Source: Gammaproteobacteria bacterium (lineage in GTDB: Bacteria; Pseudomonadota; Gammaproteobacteria; Burkholderiales; Burkholderiaceae_D). Taken from it: a stretch of 64,000 nucleotides of DNA. The DNA lies in assembly GCA_903970185.1 (NCBI GenBank), contig CAJCIC010000020.1, positions 1 to 64,000 on the forward strand, read 5' to 3'. The notes under the pieces were generated by a model. The model was not told where the DNA came from. It worked only from the letters and a program-made list of their open reading frames with translations, and did not search any database. Both the position numbers and the translations under genes were made by a program. Of this stretch, positions 30,685-42,378 are shown one piece after another; position 1 is the stretch's first letter, and each line of letters starts with the position of its first letter.

Positions 30685-33384
30685 ATGCGCACCCAACCCA
30701 ATCCGACCATTTTTCGTCGCGACTATCAGCCCGCGGCATTTCTCATTGACGAAGTCGAACTCGGGTTCGATCTCGACCCGCGGCGCACCATCGTTGCCAA
30801 TCGCATGCACGTCAGGCGACAGGCCGAAGGGCCGCTGCGCCTAAGCGGACACGAACTTGATTTGCTCTTCGTTGCCGTCGATGGCCAAAGGCTTGCACGC
30901 TCTGCATTTCGCGTCACCGGCAGTGAACTGCTGATTGATGAGCTGCCCGACCAATGCATCGTCGATGTCGCAGTTGCGCTTAGGCCCGAATCGAACACGT
31001 CGCTTCTTGGCCTTTACGTGTCCGACGGCTGTTTCATCACCCATTGCGAAGCCGAGGGCTTTTCGCGCATCACCTATTTTGCCGACCGCCCTGACATCAT
31101 GGCGCGCTACAGCGTCATGCTGCGCGCCGACAAGCGCCAGTTTCCAGTGCTGCTTAGCAATGGCAACCAGATCGCCTCGGGCGATCTTGGCGATGGCAGG
31201 CACTTTGCCCTCTGGCGTGATCCGCACCGCAAGCCCTGTTATCTGTTTGCGCTCGTGGCTGGACGTTTTGCCGTCGCGGAACGCGAGGTGATCACGGCAA
31301 GCGGCAAGAGCGCGCGTTTGCAGATCTATGCTCCTGAAGGCGAAATCGGGCGCGTCGGGCATGCCATGGACTCGCTCGTTGCCGCCCTCAAATGGGACGA
31401 AGCCCGCTTCGGACTCGAACTTGATCTTGATCGTTTCATGATCGTTGCCACCAGCGATTTCAACATGGGGGCGATGGAGAACAAGGGCCTGAATATCTTC
31501 AACGGCAAATATGTATTTGCCGACTGGGACAGCAGTACCGACGCCGACCTGATCAGGATCGAGGCGATTATCGCCCACGAATATTTCCACAACTGGACGG
31601 GCAATCGTGTCACCTGCCGCGACTGGTTCCAGCTGACCCTAAAGGAAGGCCTGACGGTATTTCGCGATCAGGAATTCACGGCAGACCGCTCGGCTTTATC
31701 CGGCGCAACGAAGAAGAGCGCGAAGGCCTCTGAGACGGCACGTGCCGTGCATCGCATCGAAGCGGTAAGGACGCTGCGCGGCTCGCAGTTCCCCGAGGAC
31801 GCCGGACCGATGGCGCATCCGATCCGTCCCGAGAGCTATCAGGAGATCAACAATTTCTACAGCAGCACGGTCTACGAAAAAGGCGCAGAAGTCGTGCGCA
31901 TGCTGCAAACGCTGCTCGGGCGCGAGCGCTTTCGCCTTGGCATGGACGAGTATTTCCGTCGTTTCGACGGACAGGCAGTGACTTGTGATGACTTTGTCGA
32001 CGTCATGGAATTCGTCCTCAAACAGGACGATGCGAGCGCCTCGCTGGAACAATTCAGGCGCTGGTACGGGCAGGCCGGCACCCCCCGCCTGGCTGTTCGC
32101 GGCCACTACGATGAGAAGGCTAAGCGCTATACGCTTTCCGTGTCGCAACGCAACCCAAGGGTTGGCGTCGAACGGCTGCAGGAATTGCAAAAGCCACCCT
32201 TGCACATTCCGTTTTCTGTCGGGCTCGTCGGTCCGGATGGGGAGGACCTGCCGCTGATGATGGCCTCCGACAAGGCACCGGCAACAGCCACGACGCGCGT
32301 GCTTTCGGTGACCGAAGCTGACGCCACCTTCGAATTTCTTCACGTCGAGGTCGCGCCCGTACCCTCTTTGCTGCGCAATTTCTCAGCGCCTGTGATCGTC
32401 GACTTCCCGTACACCGACGAAGAACTCGCCCACCTTTCAAGCCACGACAGTGATGCCTTCAACCGTTGGGATGCCCTGCAGCGGCTCGCCGTGCGAACGC
32501 TCGCCGCGCGCGCGCGCGGCGGCGAGCCGATCAGCGCGCATGGGCCACTTGTTGCCGCCCATAGGAAAACCCTTCTCGCGCATCAGCTTGACCCGATGCT
32601 GCAAGCGCTTGCACTGACCCTTCCTGGCGAATACGTCATCGGTGAGGACCTGCCGGTGTATGAACCGCAAGCCGTTCACGCCTGCCGCATCGAGGCCGCC
32701 GCCGTGCTCGGGCGCGCGCTCGAATCGACCTGGCGCGAGACCTATGACCGACACGTCTCGCGCGGCAGTTACTCGTTTGATCGGGCCCACATCGGACAAC
32801 GCGCAATGTCACATTGCGCCCTCGGTTACCTTGCCGCTGCCGGCAACGACGAAGCCGGACTGCTCGCGTGGCAGCTGTTCCAGGCGGCGGACAACATGAC
32901 CGACCGTTTTGCCGCGCTGACGGTATTGGTCAACCACGGGCTGCCGCAAGCCGGTGATGCGCTCTTAGCTTTTTATCGCCGGCACGAGGCGCAACCGGCC
33001 TCAATCGACAAATGGCTGCGCGTTCAGAGCACGGCCGAGCTCGGCCACAAGGAGGTGCTGGCGCGCGTGCAGAAGCTGCTTGGCCACAAGGCCTTCTCGT
33101 TGCGCAACCCGAACAAGGTGCATGCGCTGCTGGGCGGCTTTTTCATATCCAACCCGAGCGCATTTCACCATCCGGATAGCTATGCCTTCTGGAGCGAACA
33201 GATCACGACCATCGATCGCATCAACCCCTCGGTCGCCGGAAAGCTTGCGCGCGCGCTCGATCGGTGGCAGCGTTTGCCCGACGCGCTGCAAAAGGCTGCC
33301 CAACAGGCACTCGCCCTGCTCGCCCGCGACCCGAATTTGTCGCGGGCGGTACGCGAGATCATCGAAAAGGCATTGCGCGTGTAG
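30685..33384 (+). CDS. pepN: Aminopeptidase N (M1 family)
   Basis: 899 residues, E. coli PepN size. A zinc metalloexopeptidase that removes N-terminal residues in cytosolic peptide turnover. GAMEN (in [12 protein letters not shown]) and the zinc motif HEYFHNW (about residues 299-305) with the second Glu in [12 protein letters not shown] are intact. The C-terminal third is the helical M1 domain. It starts 95 bp after sdaA and no promoter is obvious. Confidence 0.96.
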   Translation: MRTQPNPTIFRRDYQPAAFLIDEVELGFDLDPRRTIVANRMHVRRQAEGPLRLSGHELDLLFVAVDGQRLARSAFRVTGSELLIDELPDQCIVDVAVALRPESNTSLLGLYVSDGCFITHCEAEGFSRITYFADRPDIMARYSVMLRADKRQFPVLLSNGNQIASGDLGDGRHFALWRDPHRKPCYLFALVAGRFAVAEREVITASGKSARLQIYAPEGEIGRVGHAMDSLVAALKWDEARFGLELDLDRFMIVATSDFNMGAMENKGLNIFNGKYVFADWDSSTDADLIRIEAIIAHEYFHNWTGNRVTCRDWFQLTLKEGLTVFRDQEFTADRSALSGATKKSAKASETARAVHRIEAVRTLRGSQFPEDAGPMAHPIRPESYQEINNFYSSTVYEKGAEVVRMLQTLLGRERFRLGMDEYFRRFDGQAVTCDDFVDVMEFVLKQDDASASLEQFRRWYGQAGTPRLAVRGHYDEKAKRYTLSVSQRNPRVGVERLQELQKPPLHIPFSVGLVGPDGEDLPLMMASDKAPATATTRVLSVTEADATFEFLHVEVAPVPSLLRNFSAPVIVDFPYTDEELAHLSSHDSDAFNRWDALQRLAVRTLAARARGGEPISAHGPLVAAHRKTLLAHQLDPMLQALALTLPGEYVIGEDLPVYEPQAVHACRIEAAAVLGRALESTWRETYDRHVSRGSYSFDRAHIGQRAMSHCALGYLAAAGNDEAGLLAWQLFQAADNMTDRFAALTVLVNHGLPQAGDALLAFYRRHEAQPASIDKWLRVQSTAELGHKEVLARVQKLLGHKAFSLRNPNKVHALLGGFFISNPSAFHHPDSYAFWSEQITTIDRINPSVAGKLARALDRWQRLPDALQKAAQQALALLARDPNLSRAVREIIEKALRV

Positions 33385-33426
33385 AGCAAAAGCCCGCATG
33401 CGTTTGCTGCCAACCAAGGAGGAGCT

Positions 33427-34422
<996 letters not shown>

Positions 34423-34425
34423 CCG

Positions 34426-35817
34426 ATGGCGAAACTCTTAGCGAAGGCCGCCTATGAGCCGGTGAAACTTTCGGCTCCGGCAGTGCTAAGGCGCGCCCAG
34501 GGCAAGGCCCGGCGTGATGTCGCAGCGCGCGACCAACTGGCAAAATTCGATGCAAAAGGCCGCGACCCGATCAAGATTATCGAGGCCTCGAACCGTCATC
34601 GCCTGCAGCGCCTGGTGCCGATCCGCTACGCGCGCATGGTGCAATCCCCCTTCACCTTCTATCGCGGCGCGGCCGCGCTGATGGCGCATGACATCTGCAG
34701 CGCGCCAACGCCTGGCATCCTGACGCAGATCTGCGGCGACTGCCATCTTGGCAATTTCGGCGGCTTTGCAAGTCCCGAACGGACGCTGCTATTTGGCATC
34801 AACGACTTCGACGAAACCCTGCCTGGCAACTTCGAGTGGGACCTGAAGCGCCTTGCCGCAAGCTTTCATATCGCTGCCCGCGAACAGGGCATAGGCGAGC
34901 GCCGCTGCAGCGAAATCGTCAGGCACCTGAGCCTCACGTACCGAACGCGCATTGCACAGTGTTCGGAGATGAAAGCCCTCGAGCTCTGGTACCAGCATGT
35001 CGATCTGTCGACCCTGATTGCCATGGCGCGCTCTGCAAGTTCACGAAAAAATCGCATCGAGATGGCCGAGCGCGCCGTCAACCGGACTTCCGACCATGCC
35101 TTTCCGAAGCTCGCCGAAATGGTCAACGGCAAGGCGCATATCCGTGATCAACCGCCTCTTATCTATCACCCCACGCACCTCGCGGACTTTCACCGCGACA
35201 TCACGCATTTCTGGGACACCTACGTCGCCTCGATGCCCGATGAACGTCGCGCACTGCTGGACCGCTATGAGCTGGTCGATGTCGCCATCAAGGTGGTCGG
35301 CGTGGGCAGTGTCGGCACGCGCTGTGCAATTGCACTTCTGATGGCAGCTGACAACGATCCGCTCTTCCTGCAGTTCAAGGAAGCCGATCGTTCCGTCTAC
35401 GAATCGTACGCACAGCAAAGTCCCTACCCGAACCACGGCCAGCGCGTCGTCGTCGGGCAACGCATGATGCAGGAGGCAAGCGACATATTTCTGGGCTTCG
35501 CGCGCGCCGAGCATATCGGCGTTGATTTCTACGTGCGCCAGCTCCAGGACATGAAGATCTCACTCGTCGCCGAACACATGACTGCGGGTGATTTCGATGA
35601 CTACGCCGAGGCTTGCGGCTGGGTGCTCGCGCGCGCGCATGCCAAAACCGGCGATGCCGCCCTGCTAAGCGGCTATCTCGGCAAGGCGCCTGAGGTCGAC
35701 ACGGCGATGGCGAAATTTTCCAGGGCCTACGCCGACCAGAACGAATCCGACCACGCAGCGCTTGTTGCCGCGATCAAGTCGGGCCGCATCCACGCGGCCC
35801 TCGATCTGCCGCAATAA
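34426..35817 (+). CDS. DUF2252 family protein
   Basis: 463 residues, starting three bp after fbp and likely co-translated. The sequence GDCHLGNFGGF followed by FGINDFDETLPGNFEWDLKRLA is the DUF2252 core, with an Asp pattern like that of kinase-fold aminoglycoside phosphotransferases. No characterised function is known to me. The tight link to fbp hints at a role in sugar phosphate or central carbon metabolism, but that is inference from position only. Confidence 0.85.
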   Translation: MAKLLAKAAYEPVKLSAPAVLRRAQGKARRDVAARDQLAKFDAKGRDPIKIIEASNRHRLQRLVPIRYARMVQSPFTFYRGAAALMAHDICSAPTPGILTQICGDCHLGNFGGFASPERTLLFGINDFDETLPGNFEWDLKRLAASFHIAAREQGIGERRCSEIVRHLSLTYRTRIAQCSEMKALELWYQHVDLSTLIAMARSASSRKNRIEMAERAVNRTSDHAFPKLAEMVNGKAHIRDQPPLIYHPTHLADFHRDITHFWDTYVASMPDERRALLDRYELVDVAIKVVGVGSVGTRCAIALLMAADNDPLFLQFKEADRSVYESYAQQSPYPNHGQRVVVGQRMMQEASDIFLGFARAEHIGVDFYVRQLQDMKISLVAEHMTAGDFDDYAEACGWVLARAHAKTGDAALLSGYLGKAPEVDTAMAKFSRAYADQNESDHAALVAAIKSGRIHAALDLPQ

Positions 35818-35831
35818 GGCGTGCCGCTTCG

Positions 35832-36812
35832 CTAGGGATGCAGGATGGTCGAGCCGGTGGTCTTGCGCGACGCCAGTTCCTGGTGGGCGAGACTGGCCTC
35901 GGCGAGCGCGAAGGTCTGATCGATCTTGACCTTGATCGCGCCCTTTTTGACAAGGTCAAACAACTCCTTTGCCGACGCCTCGAGTTTCTTGCGCGGCGTC
36001 ACGTAAGAAGCAAGCGTGGGTCGCGTCACATAGAGCGAGCCTTTTTGCGCGAGGATGCCCAGATTGACGCCCGCAACCGGCCCTGAGGCGTTGCCGTAGG
36101 ACACCATCAGGCCGCGCGGCTGCAGGCAGTCAAGCGAAGCTTCCCAGGTATCCTTGCCAACACCGTCGTAGACCACCGGGACCTTGGCACCGCCAGTCAA
36201 CTCCATGACACGCTCGACGATATTCTCGCGCGAATAATCGATGGTCTGCCAGGCGCCGTTCGCCTTGGCAAGCGCGGCCTTCTCGGCCGATCCTACGGTG
36301 CCGATCAGTTTCACGCCAAGCGCTTTGGCCCACTGGCAAGCGAGCAGGCCGACGCCGCCTGCAGCGGCATGGAACAGGATGGTTTCGTTGCCCTGCAAGC
36401 GGTAGGTCTGGCGAAACAGGTACTGCACGGTCAGGCCCTTGAGCATGATCGCTGCGGCCGCATCGAAGCTGATGCCGACGGGCAGCTTGACGAGTTGCGC
36501 GATCGGCAGGGTGCGCCGCTCGCTGTAGGCACCGGCCGGCCCCTGGCCGTATGCGACTCTGTCGCCGACACGAAAGTCCCTGACGTCGCGACCAACAGCT
36601 TCGATCACACCGGCACCCTCAAAACCGATCCCCGACGGCAGGCTGGTCGGATAAAGCCCGGTGCGAAAATAAATGTCGATGAAGTTGAGCCCGATCGCAT
36701 GATTGCGCAGGGTCACTTCGCCCGGTCCAGGAGCGGGTACATCAACCTCCTCCAGCTTCAGGACTTCAGGGCCGCCAGTTGCGTGAAAACGAATCGCCTT
36801 TGCTTTGCTCAC
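35832..36812 (-). CDS. NADPH:quinone reductase / zinc-free MDR oxidoreductase
   Basis: 326 residues. Medium-chain dehydrogenase/reductase of the zeta-crystallin type: NAIGLNFIDIYFRTGLYP, the GFEGAGVIEAVG block, and the nucleotide-binding HAAAGGVGLLACQWAKALG (AAxGGVG) region. No structural-zinc cysteines are seen. It probably reduces quinones or enones with NADPH. The start is a GTG at 36812 sharing GTGA with the stop of the next gene upstream, so the pair is coupled. Confidence 0.9.
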   Translation of the reverse strand: MSKAKAIRFHATGGPEVLKLEEVDVPAPGPGEVTLRNHAIGLNFIDIYFRTGLYPTSLPSGIGFEGAGVIEAVGRDVRDFRVGDRVAYGQGPAGAYSERRTLPIAQLVKLPVGISFDAAAAIMLKGLTVQYLFRQTYRLQGNETILFHAAAGGVGLLACQWAKALGVKLIGTVGSAEKAALAKANGAWQTIDYSRENIVERVMELTGGAKVPVVYDGVGKDTWEASLDCLQPRGLMVSYGNASGPVAGVNLGILAQKGSLYVTRPTLASYVTPRKKLEASAKELFDLVKKGAIKVKIDQTFALAEASLAHQELASRKTTGSTILHP

Positions 36813-37762
36813 TTGATTTCTCCTTGACTGCTGCCTTGCGATACGATGAAAACTCCGCCGACGACAAGGAACGTGCCGACCACTTGCGTGACGCCCATCG
36901 CCTCACCCAGCAAGAGCCAGCTGAAGATGATGGTCGAGACCGGACCGATCATTCCGATTTGCGCCGCCGTTGGCGCACCCACCCGCGCGATCGCAAACAT
37001 TACTGCAAATACCGGCAGCACGGTGCAGGCAACGCCATTGATCAGCGAGAGCCAATAGACTTCATGCGGAAGCGTCAGCGCAGAAACCGGCCGGGTCAGC
37101 GCGAACTGCACGATACAGCAAAGCGATGCAACGCAACTGGCATGGGCCGTCAGCCGCAGCGGACCGACGCGCTTGACCATCTCGCCGCTGCCAACGAGAT
37201 AGAGCGCATAGGTCACGGCGCTGCCAAATACGAGGATCGAGCCCAAGGCGATGTTGCTGCCTCCAAGGCGAAAGTCATGCGTGAGTGCGAGCACGACACC
37301 CGCGTAGGAGAGCGCGAGGGCGAGCCATTGGCGAGGAAGAATGCGCCGCTTGAACCAGAAAACGCCAATGGCAAGCACGAGCGTCGGGTTGAGATAGAGG
37401 ATCAGGCGCTCAAGCGTCGCCGTTATATAGGCGAGTCCGAGAAAGTCAAGATAGCTCGCAAGATAGTAACCAAGCACGCCCAGGACAAAAATCTTCGGCC
37501 AGTCCGAACGCAAAAGCGGCTCGGTCTTGGCGCTGCCCTCGATTGCAATCGAAATCCATGCGAAGAATGGCAGCGCCACGGCCATCCGAAGAGCAATCAG
37601 CGTGACTGCATCGACGCCATGGCGATACGCAAGCTTGACAATGATCGCCTTGCCGGAAAAAGCAATCGCACCGAGCGCTGCAAGGGCGACCCCGCCCAAG
37701 CGGGAGGAACGAGTCGAAGCCGCGCTATTTTCGCGTGCCGCAGAAAGGGAAAGACCGGCCAT
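36809..37762 (-). CDS. EamA/DMT family membrane transporter
   Basis: 317 residues with about ten hydrophobic segments in two EamA repeats (about 20-150 and 165-305), as expected for drug/metabolite exporters. GGVALAALGAIAFSGKAII and the QIGMIGPVSTIIFSWLLLGE block are typical. The substrate cannot be deduced. It is the first gene of a pair with the quinone reductase (GTGA overlap). Confidence 0.85.
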   Translation of the reverse strand: MAGLSLSAARENSAASTRSSRLGGVALAALGAIAFSGKAIIVKLAYRHGVDAVTLIALRMAVALPFFAWISIAIEGSAKTEPLLRSDWPKIFVLGVLGYYLASYLDFLGLAYITATLERLILYLNPTLVLAIGVFWFKRRILPRQWLALALSYAGVVLALTHDFRLGGSNIALGSILVFGSAVTYALYLVGSGEMVKRVGPLRLTAHASCVASLCCIVQFALTRPVSALTLPHEVYWLSLINGVACTVLPVFAVMFAIARVGAPTAAQIGMIGPVSTIIFSWLLLGEAMGVTQVVGTFLVVGGVFIVSQGSSQGEIK

Positions 37763-38130
37763 GGGCCCATGACGATACCAAAAACGAAAACCCTGTCCAA
37801 ATCACCGGGGCCGACACTGAGCGCAGTGCGAACTGGGCGACGATGGTTTCTCGCGCGAGGCAAGGAGCGTCTGATCGATGCGGGTGACGCCATGCCGACT
37901 CGAATCTCGGTGTCTGATTTCCGCGCGCGCAGCGGGAGCACGCGAGGCCAGCGATATCGGCGGCAGTTCGACTCTCGAATTCCTGAGACGACCGATCTCC
38001 TTCTGAATCTCGGCCGCTAACTTTCAGCGGCGCGTCGCCAGCGGCAACGAAATCCATCTGCGACAAGGCGGCGGCGCGCGATTCAATTGCGCTAAACTCG
38101 TGGCCGCCATGAATCGCGCGTGCTGATCCG
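37763..38130. other. Intergenic region between the EamA and hydrolase genes
   Basis: 368 bp between divergent genes. It must hold two promoters but I find no clear hexamer pair. An open frame at 37769-38020 (83 codons, basic, no Shine-Dalgarno) starts only six bp from the EamA start, leaving no promoter room, so I do not call it a gene. Confidence 0.5.
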
Positions 38131-39606
38131 ATGGCCACCCGTTTTTTCTGCCCGGTGCTGGTCATCATCGCCTGCCTCTTCGGTTGCCGTGCGCCGGGAG
38201 ATGCGCCCGCGCGCCAGGTCGCGCTTGCGCCTTGTCACGTCAAGGGCGTCGAGCTTGACATGCGCTGCGGCACGCTGGATGTCGCCGAGAACCGCGACAA
38301 GCCCGAAGGCACGCGACTTAAGGTGTGGTTCGCGATCATGCCGGCGATCGCCAAAGGCAGCGTGCTCGACCCGATTGTGGTCCTTGCCGGCGGCCCGGGA
38401 CAATCGGACTCCTCGGTGGCGGGTCTTGTCATGCCGCTTTTTGCCAAGCTCAACCGCAACCGCGACATCGTCTTCATCGACCAGCGCGGCACGGGTCACT
38501 CCGGTGCACTCAATTGCCCGCCGCCAAAGGGCTCGAGCCTGATTGCGAGCCAGCTCGATCCGAACGTCGTGATCGACTCGCTTGATGCCTGCGCGCGCGC
38601 ATTTCACGAGCACGGCATCGATGTCACTCACTACCTGACAACTGATGCCGCACAAGACATCGACGCGGTGCGCAGCGCACTTGGCTATAGCCGCATCAAT
38701 CTGTGGGCCGCTTCCTACGGTACCCGTCTTGCACTCGAGTACCTGCGCCTTTACCCGGACTCGGCACGAAGTGCGGTTCTCGATGGCCCGGCACCGAGCA
38801 GCTTGCAGTTGCCGCTCGCAGCCGGTGCTGACACCGATCGTGCGCTTGACGCGCTGATTCGCAACTGCGCGAGCGAAATCCGCTGCAAAAGCGCCCATCC
38901 GCAGCTTGAACACGACCTTGATGCGCTGTTTGCGAAAGTCGACGACAAATCCCTTGCCGTGACCCTCACCGATCCGGTCACAGGCGAGAAGATGCCCCTT
39001 GTTCTCTCTTCCGATGTGCTGGCCTCATGGCTGCGCACGCCGCTTTACAGTGCATTGACAGCGAGTCTTGTGCCGCAGGCGATCCTTGATGCCGCCAGCG
39101 GCAACGTCGACTCACTGGCTGCGCTCAACCTGTCCGTGGGCGGCGACGTCATCGATGAATTGAGCCTTGGCATGCATCTGTCAGTGGTTTGCAGCGAGGA
39201 TCTGGCAAACGTCGATCAGGCCCAGGTGACAGCGCTCGCGTCGACGCGTTTTCGCAGCGCCTTTTTCGATCTCTACGAGAAGATGTGTGCGCATTGGCCC
39301 ACGCGCAAGGTGCCAGCGGCATTCTTTGCGGCGCCCCATTCGAGCGTTCCCGTGCTGATCCTGGCGGGTGGGCTCGATCCCGCAACGCCGCCTGCGCACG
39401 GCGAGGCGATTCTTCCTGGACTCAGCCAAGGGCGCATGCTGGTGGCGCCAAACCTTGGCCACGGCGTGAGCGAGTCGGCGTGCGCGCCCGATCTGATCTA
39501 CCGGTTTTTCCGTGAAGCTGATGCCCGGTCGCTAGACGGCAGCTGCCTGACGCGCCTGCCGCGCCCACTTTTCTTCGAGCCGATCAAGGCGAAAGACGCG
39601 GCATGA
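38131..39606 (+). CDS. Alpha/beta-hydrolase lipoprotein, TAP-like peptidase
   Basis: 491 residues. The N-terminus has a lipobox (LFGC, Cys19) after a short hydrophobic stretch, so it is probably a lipoprotein. The fold is that of the proline iminopeptidase/tripeptidyl aminopeptidase group: oxyanion segment VVLAGGPGQS, nucleophile elbow WAASYGTRLALEYL with Ser at about 195, and C-terminal AGGLDPATPP and LGHG giving the acid and His. It overlaps the ABC ATPase start in ATGA, suggesting coupled work with the exporter. The substrate is unknown. Confidence 0.85.
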   Translation: MATRFFCPVLVIIACLFGCRAPGDAPARQVALAPCHVKGVELDMRCGTLDVAENRDKPEGTRLKVWFAIMPAIAKGSVLDPIVVLAGGPGQSDSSVAGLVMPLFAKLNRNRDIVFIDQRGTGHSGALNCPPPKGSSLIASQLDPNVVIDSLDACARAFHEHGIDVTHYLTTDAAQDIDAVRSALGYSRINLWAASYGTRLALEYLRLYPDSARSAVLDGPAPSSLQLPLAAGADTDRALDALIRNCASEIRCKSAHPQLEHDLDALFAKVDDKSLAVTLTDPVTGEKMPLVLSSDVLASWLRTPLYSALTASLVPQAILDAASGNVDSLAALNLSVGGDVIDELSLGMHLSVVCSEDLANVDQAQVTALASTRFRSAFFDLYEKMCAHWPTRKVPAAFFAAPHSSVPVLILAGGLDPATPPAHGEAILPGLSQGRMLVAPNLGHGVSESACAPDLIYRFFREADARSLDGSCLTRLPRPLFFEPIKAKDAA

Positions 39607-40379
39607 TCGAAGTCGCGCACCTGCACAAGTCGTTCATGGCAGCCAGCGGTAGAAAGCGCGCGTCCGTCACCGCAGTTGAAGACGTCAGCCTGACCGCTGA
39701 CGATGGCGAGATCACCGGCCTGCTCGGCCCGAACGGCGCTGGCAAGACCACGACGCTGCGCATGATCGCAACCCTCGTTGCCCCCGATCGGGGCATCGCA
39801 TCCGTTGACGGCCTCCATAGCGTCCAGAACGCAATGGAAGTCAGGCGCCGGCTCGGTGTGCTCTCGGACGCGCGCGGTCTTTATGTGCGCCTGACCGCGC
39901 GCGAGAACATTCGCTACTACGGGCGACTGCGTGGCATGTCGGATGCGGCCATCAAGGATTCGACAGAGCGGCTCGCGCAATTGATCGAGATGGAAAACCT
40001 GCTTGATCGTCGCACCGAAGGTTTCTCCCAGGGTGAGCGCATGAAAGTGGCGATCGCCCGCGCACTTGTGCACGACCCGCAAAACCTGGTGCTCGACGAG
40101 CCAAGCAATGGCCTTGACATCATGTCCACGCGCGCGCTGCGCGATCTCATCAGGCGCCTCAAGGAGCAGGGCAAGTGCATCCTCATGTCGAGTCACATCA
40201 TGCAGGAAATTTCGGCGCTGTCCGATCGCATCGTCGTCATGGCAGGAGGTCGCACGGTTGCTGCTGGCACAGCGCCTGAACTGATCGAAATCGCCAAGGC
40301 CAGAAATCTCGAAGACGCGTTCGTCGCGCTCACGGCGCATGCCAGCCAGGACGCCTCACCACCTGGGACGCGGCCATGA
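39603..40379 (+). CDS. ABC transporter ATP-binding protein, NatA-like
   Basis: 258 residues. Walker A GPNGAGKTTTLRM, the signature SQGERMKVAIARAL and Walker B LVLDEPSNGLD are all seen. It energises the ABC-2 permease encoded next, with which it overlaps in ATGA at 40376-40379. Sequence style fits the NatA group (sodium/drug export), but substrate cannot be assigned. Confidence 0.92.
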   Translation: MIEVAHLHKSFMAASGRKRASVTAVEDVSLTADDGEITGLLGPNGAGKTTTLRMIATLVAPDRGIASVDGLHSVQNAMEVRRRLGVLSDARGLYVRLTARENIRYYGRLRGMSDAAIKDSTERLAQLIEMENLLDRRTEGFSQGERMKVAIARALVHDPQNLVLDEPSNGLDIMSTRALRDLIRRLKEQGKCILMSSHIMQEISALSDRIVVMAGGRTVAAGTAPELIEIAKARNLEDAFVALTAHASQDASPPGTRP

Positions 40380-41551
40380 TCGCCACCATCTGGACGGTAT
40401 TTCGCAAGGAATCCCAGGACGGCCTGCGCGATCGGCGCACACTTTTCACCATCCTCATTACCGCCATCGCCATGGGCCCCGTTTTTCTCCTGTTGATGGC
40501 CAATTTCGTCTCGGGACTTGAGGAGCGCGGCACACGCCGCGAGGTCATGGTCGATGGCATTGGCAATGCGCCCGAGCTTGCCAACTTCCTGCAACGCAAC
40601 GATTTCACCATCAAGCCCGCTCCTGCCGATTATCTCGATGAAATCAAGAGCGGGCGGCTGCAAGAAGCAGTGATTGTGATCGCGCCGGACTTTTCGACGC
40701 GCTTCGCACACGGTGACGTGATCGACGTCGAGCTGGTCTTTGACGAGTCCCGCAACGATGCGCAGGTCTCGATCAGGCGCGCGGAAAATCTCCTGCACGC
40801 TTTCGCGAAGGAAATCGGCATCACCCGTTTGATTGCACGCGGCATCGCACCGGACGTGGCGCGTGTGGTCAACGTCGAGCGCATCAATACCGCAACCCCC
40901 AAGCAGCAGGGTGCATTCTTGCTCTTTCTGATTCCCATGTTCGGTTTGATCAGCGCCATGATCGGCAGCATGAGTGCTGCAATTGACACGACTGCGGGCG
41001 AGCGCGAGCGCGGCTCGCTCGAGCCGCTTCTCATGAACCCGGTTGGCGTTGGTGCCCTTGTGATTGGCAAATGGAGCGCGGTGGCGTTGCAGTCATGCGC
41101 CGTGCTGGCGCTGACCATGTTCAGCTTCGCTCTTGCCGCCCACGTCGTGCCAAGCGAGAAACTCAGTCTGCTATTTCAGTTCGGTGCGCCCGAACTCAGC
41201 CGTTTTTTCGCCATGATGCTGCCTTTCGCCTGCATGATCGCCGCGCTGCAGATGCTTGTCGCGACCTACGGCCGCAGCTACAAGGAAGCCCAGACCTATG
41301 CCGGCTACATCGCGCTGGTGGTCAACTTCGTGCCCCTTGTCACCGTATTTTCGGCATTTCGCGATGCGCCATGGCAGTTGCTGATTCCGGCGCTGGCCCA
41401 GCAGATGGTGTTATCGCGGGTGTTGCGCGGCGACAGCGTCAGCGCCTATGCCTATCTCGTGCCAGGCCTTGTGGCAGTGGCGCTTGCCATCCTGTTTCTG
41501 GTTGGCCTTACCCGGCTGCTGCAGCGCGAGCGGATCATTTTCGGTCGCTAG
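40376..41551 (+). CDS. ABC-2 type transporter permease, NatB-like
   Basis: 391 residues. One transmembrane helix near the N-terminus (about 24-42), a periplasmic domain of about 150 residues, and five C-terminal helices (from about 185), with the family phrase [19 protein letters not shown] (cited in part: [15 protein letters not shown]). This is the NatB/ABC-2 layout. Export of sodium, drugs or another substrate is possible. Last gene of the hydrolase-ATPase-permease operon. Confidence 0.9.
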   Translation: MIATIWTVFRKESQDGLRDRRTLFTILITAIAMGPVFLLLMANFVSGLEERGTRREVMVDGIGNAPELANFLQRNDFTIKPAPADYLDEIKSGRLQEAVIVIAPDFSTRFAHGDVIDVELVFDESRNDAQVSIRRAENLLHAFAKEIGITRLIARGIAPDVARVVNVERINTATPKQQGAFLLFLIPMFGLISAMIGSMSAAIDTTAGERERGSLEPLLMNPVGVGALVIGKWSAVALQSCAVLALTMFSFALAAHVVPSEKLSLLFQFGAPELSRFFAMMLPFACMIAALQMLVATYGRSYKEAQTYAGYIALVVNFVPLVTVFSAFRDAPWQLLIPALAQQMVLSRVLRGDSVSAYAYLVPGLVAVALAILFLVGLTRLLQRERIIFGR

Positions 41552-41627
41552 CCCCCCCTCGCGAGGCAAGGCACGCGTGCTAAAATTCGGGCCCTCGGAG
41601 CAGTGCCACGACGGACCAAAGGCAAGC

Positions 41628-42350
41628 ATGGCAGGACATTCAAAATGGGCCAACATCCAGCACCGCAAAGGGCGCCAGGATGAAAAAAGGGGCCGCATCT
41701 GGACCCGACTGATCAAGGAAATCACGGTTGCCGCGCGGCTTGGCGGCGGCGATGCGGCAATCAATCCGCGTCTTCGGCTTGCCATCGACAAAGCCAAAGA
41801 CCAGAACATGCCTGCTGACAACATCAAGCGCGCGATCGATCGCGGCACCGGCAGCCTTGAGGGCGTGAACTACGAGGAAATCCGCTACGAAGGCTATGGC
41901 GTCAACGGTGCCGCCGTCCTGGTCGATTGCCTGACCGACAACCGCACCCGCACCGTCGCTGACGTGCGTCATGCTTTTTCCAAGTTTGGCGGCAATCTCG
42001 GCACGGATGGCTCGGTCGCCTACCTGTTTAAGCACTGCGGACAGTTTCTGTTTGCGCCTGGCACGTCCGAAGACAATGTCATGGAGGCAGCGCTCGAGGC
42101 TGGCGCCGATGATGTCATCAGCGATGACGAGGGTGGCATCGAGGTGACTTGCAATCCGCACGACTTCTCCCACGTCAAGGAGCGCCTGCTTGCCGCCGGT
42201 CTTAAGGCAGACGTCGAGGGCATCGTCATGAAACCCATGACCGAAGTCGAATTAAGCGGCGAGGACGCCGCCAAGATGCAAAAGCTGCTCGACGCCATCG
42301 AGAATCTCGATGACGTTCAGGACGTCTACACTTCGGCAGTGCTAAGTTGA
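41628..42350 (+). CDS. yebC: YebC/PmpR family transcriptional regulator
   Basis: 240 residues. [18 protein letters not shown] at the start and [17 protein letters not shown] are family hallmarks. The frame extends upstream to 41448 but the family start is the ATG at 41628, with AAAGG about seven bases upstream. YebC-type proteins bind DNA and/or help ribosomes over difficult sequences. A TAAAAT at 41581-41586 is a possible -10 box. A 7-bp inverted repeat (42348-42354 with 42365-42371) covers the stop codon. Confidence 0.95.
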   Translation: MAGHSKWANIQHRKGRQDEKRGRIWTRLIKEITVAARLGGGDAAINPRLRLAIDKAKDQNMPADNIKRAIDRGTGSLEGVNYEEIRYEGYGVNGAAVLVDCLTDNRTRTVADVRHAFSKFGGNLGTDGSVAYLFKHCGQFLFAPGTSEDNVMEAALEAGADDVISDDEGGIEVTCNPHDFSHVKERLLAAGLKADVEGIVMKPMTEVELSGEDAAKMQKLLDAIENLDDVQDVYTSAVLS

Positions 42351-42378
42351 GCCTGCCACCTTCTAGGCTCAGGTTTCA

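Noticed and set aside
36779-38020. A 413-codon open frame on the plus strand across the quinone reductase/EamA genes
   Set aside because: It lies antisense to two genes with clear family motifs, has a composition rich in Arg, Lys and Asp without any domain, and reflects GC-rich codon bias on the other strand.
37769-38020. An 83-codon frame just after the EamA start on the opposite strand
   Set aside because: No Shine-Dalgarno sequence, no family, and only six bp from the divergent EamA start, which leaves no room for promoters.
42348-42371. 7-bp inverted repeat between yebC and purD as a terminator or attenuator
   Set aside because: The loop is ten bases and no T-run follows; genes on both sides look co-transcribed, so it is only mentioned with yebC.
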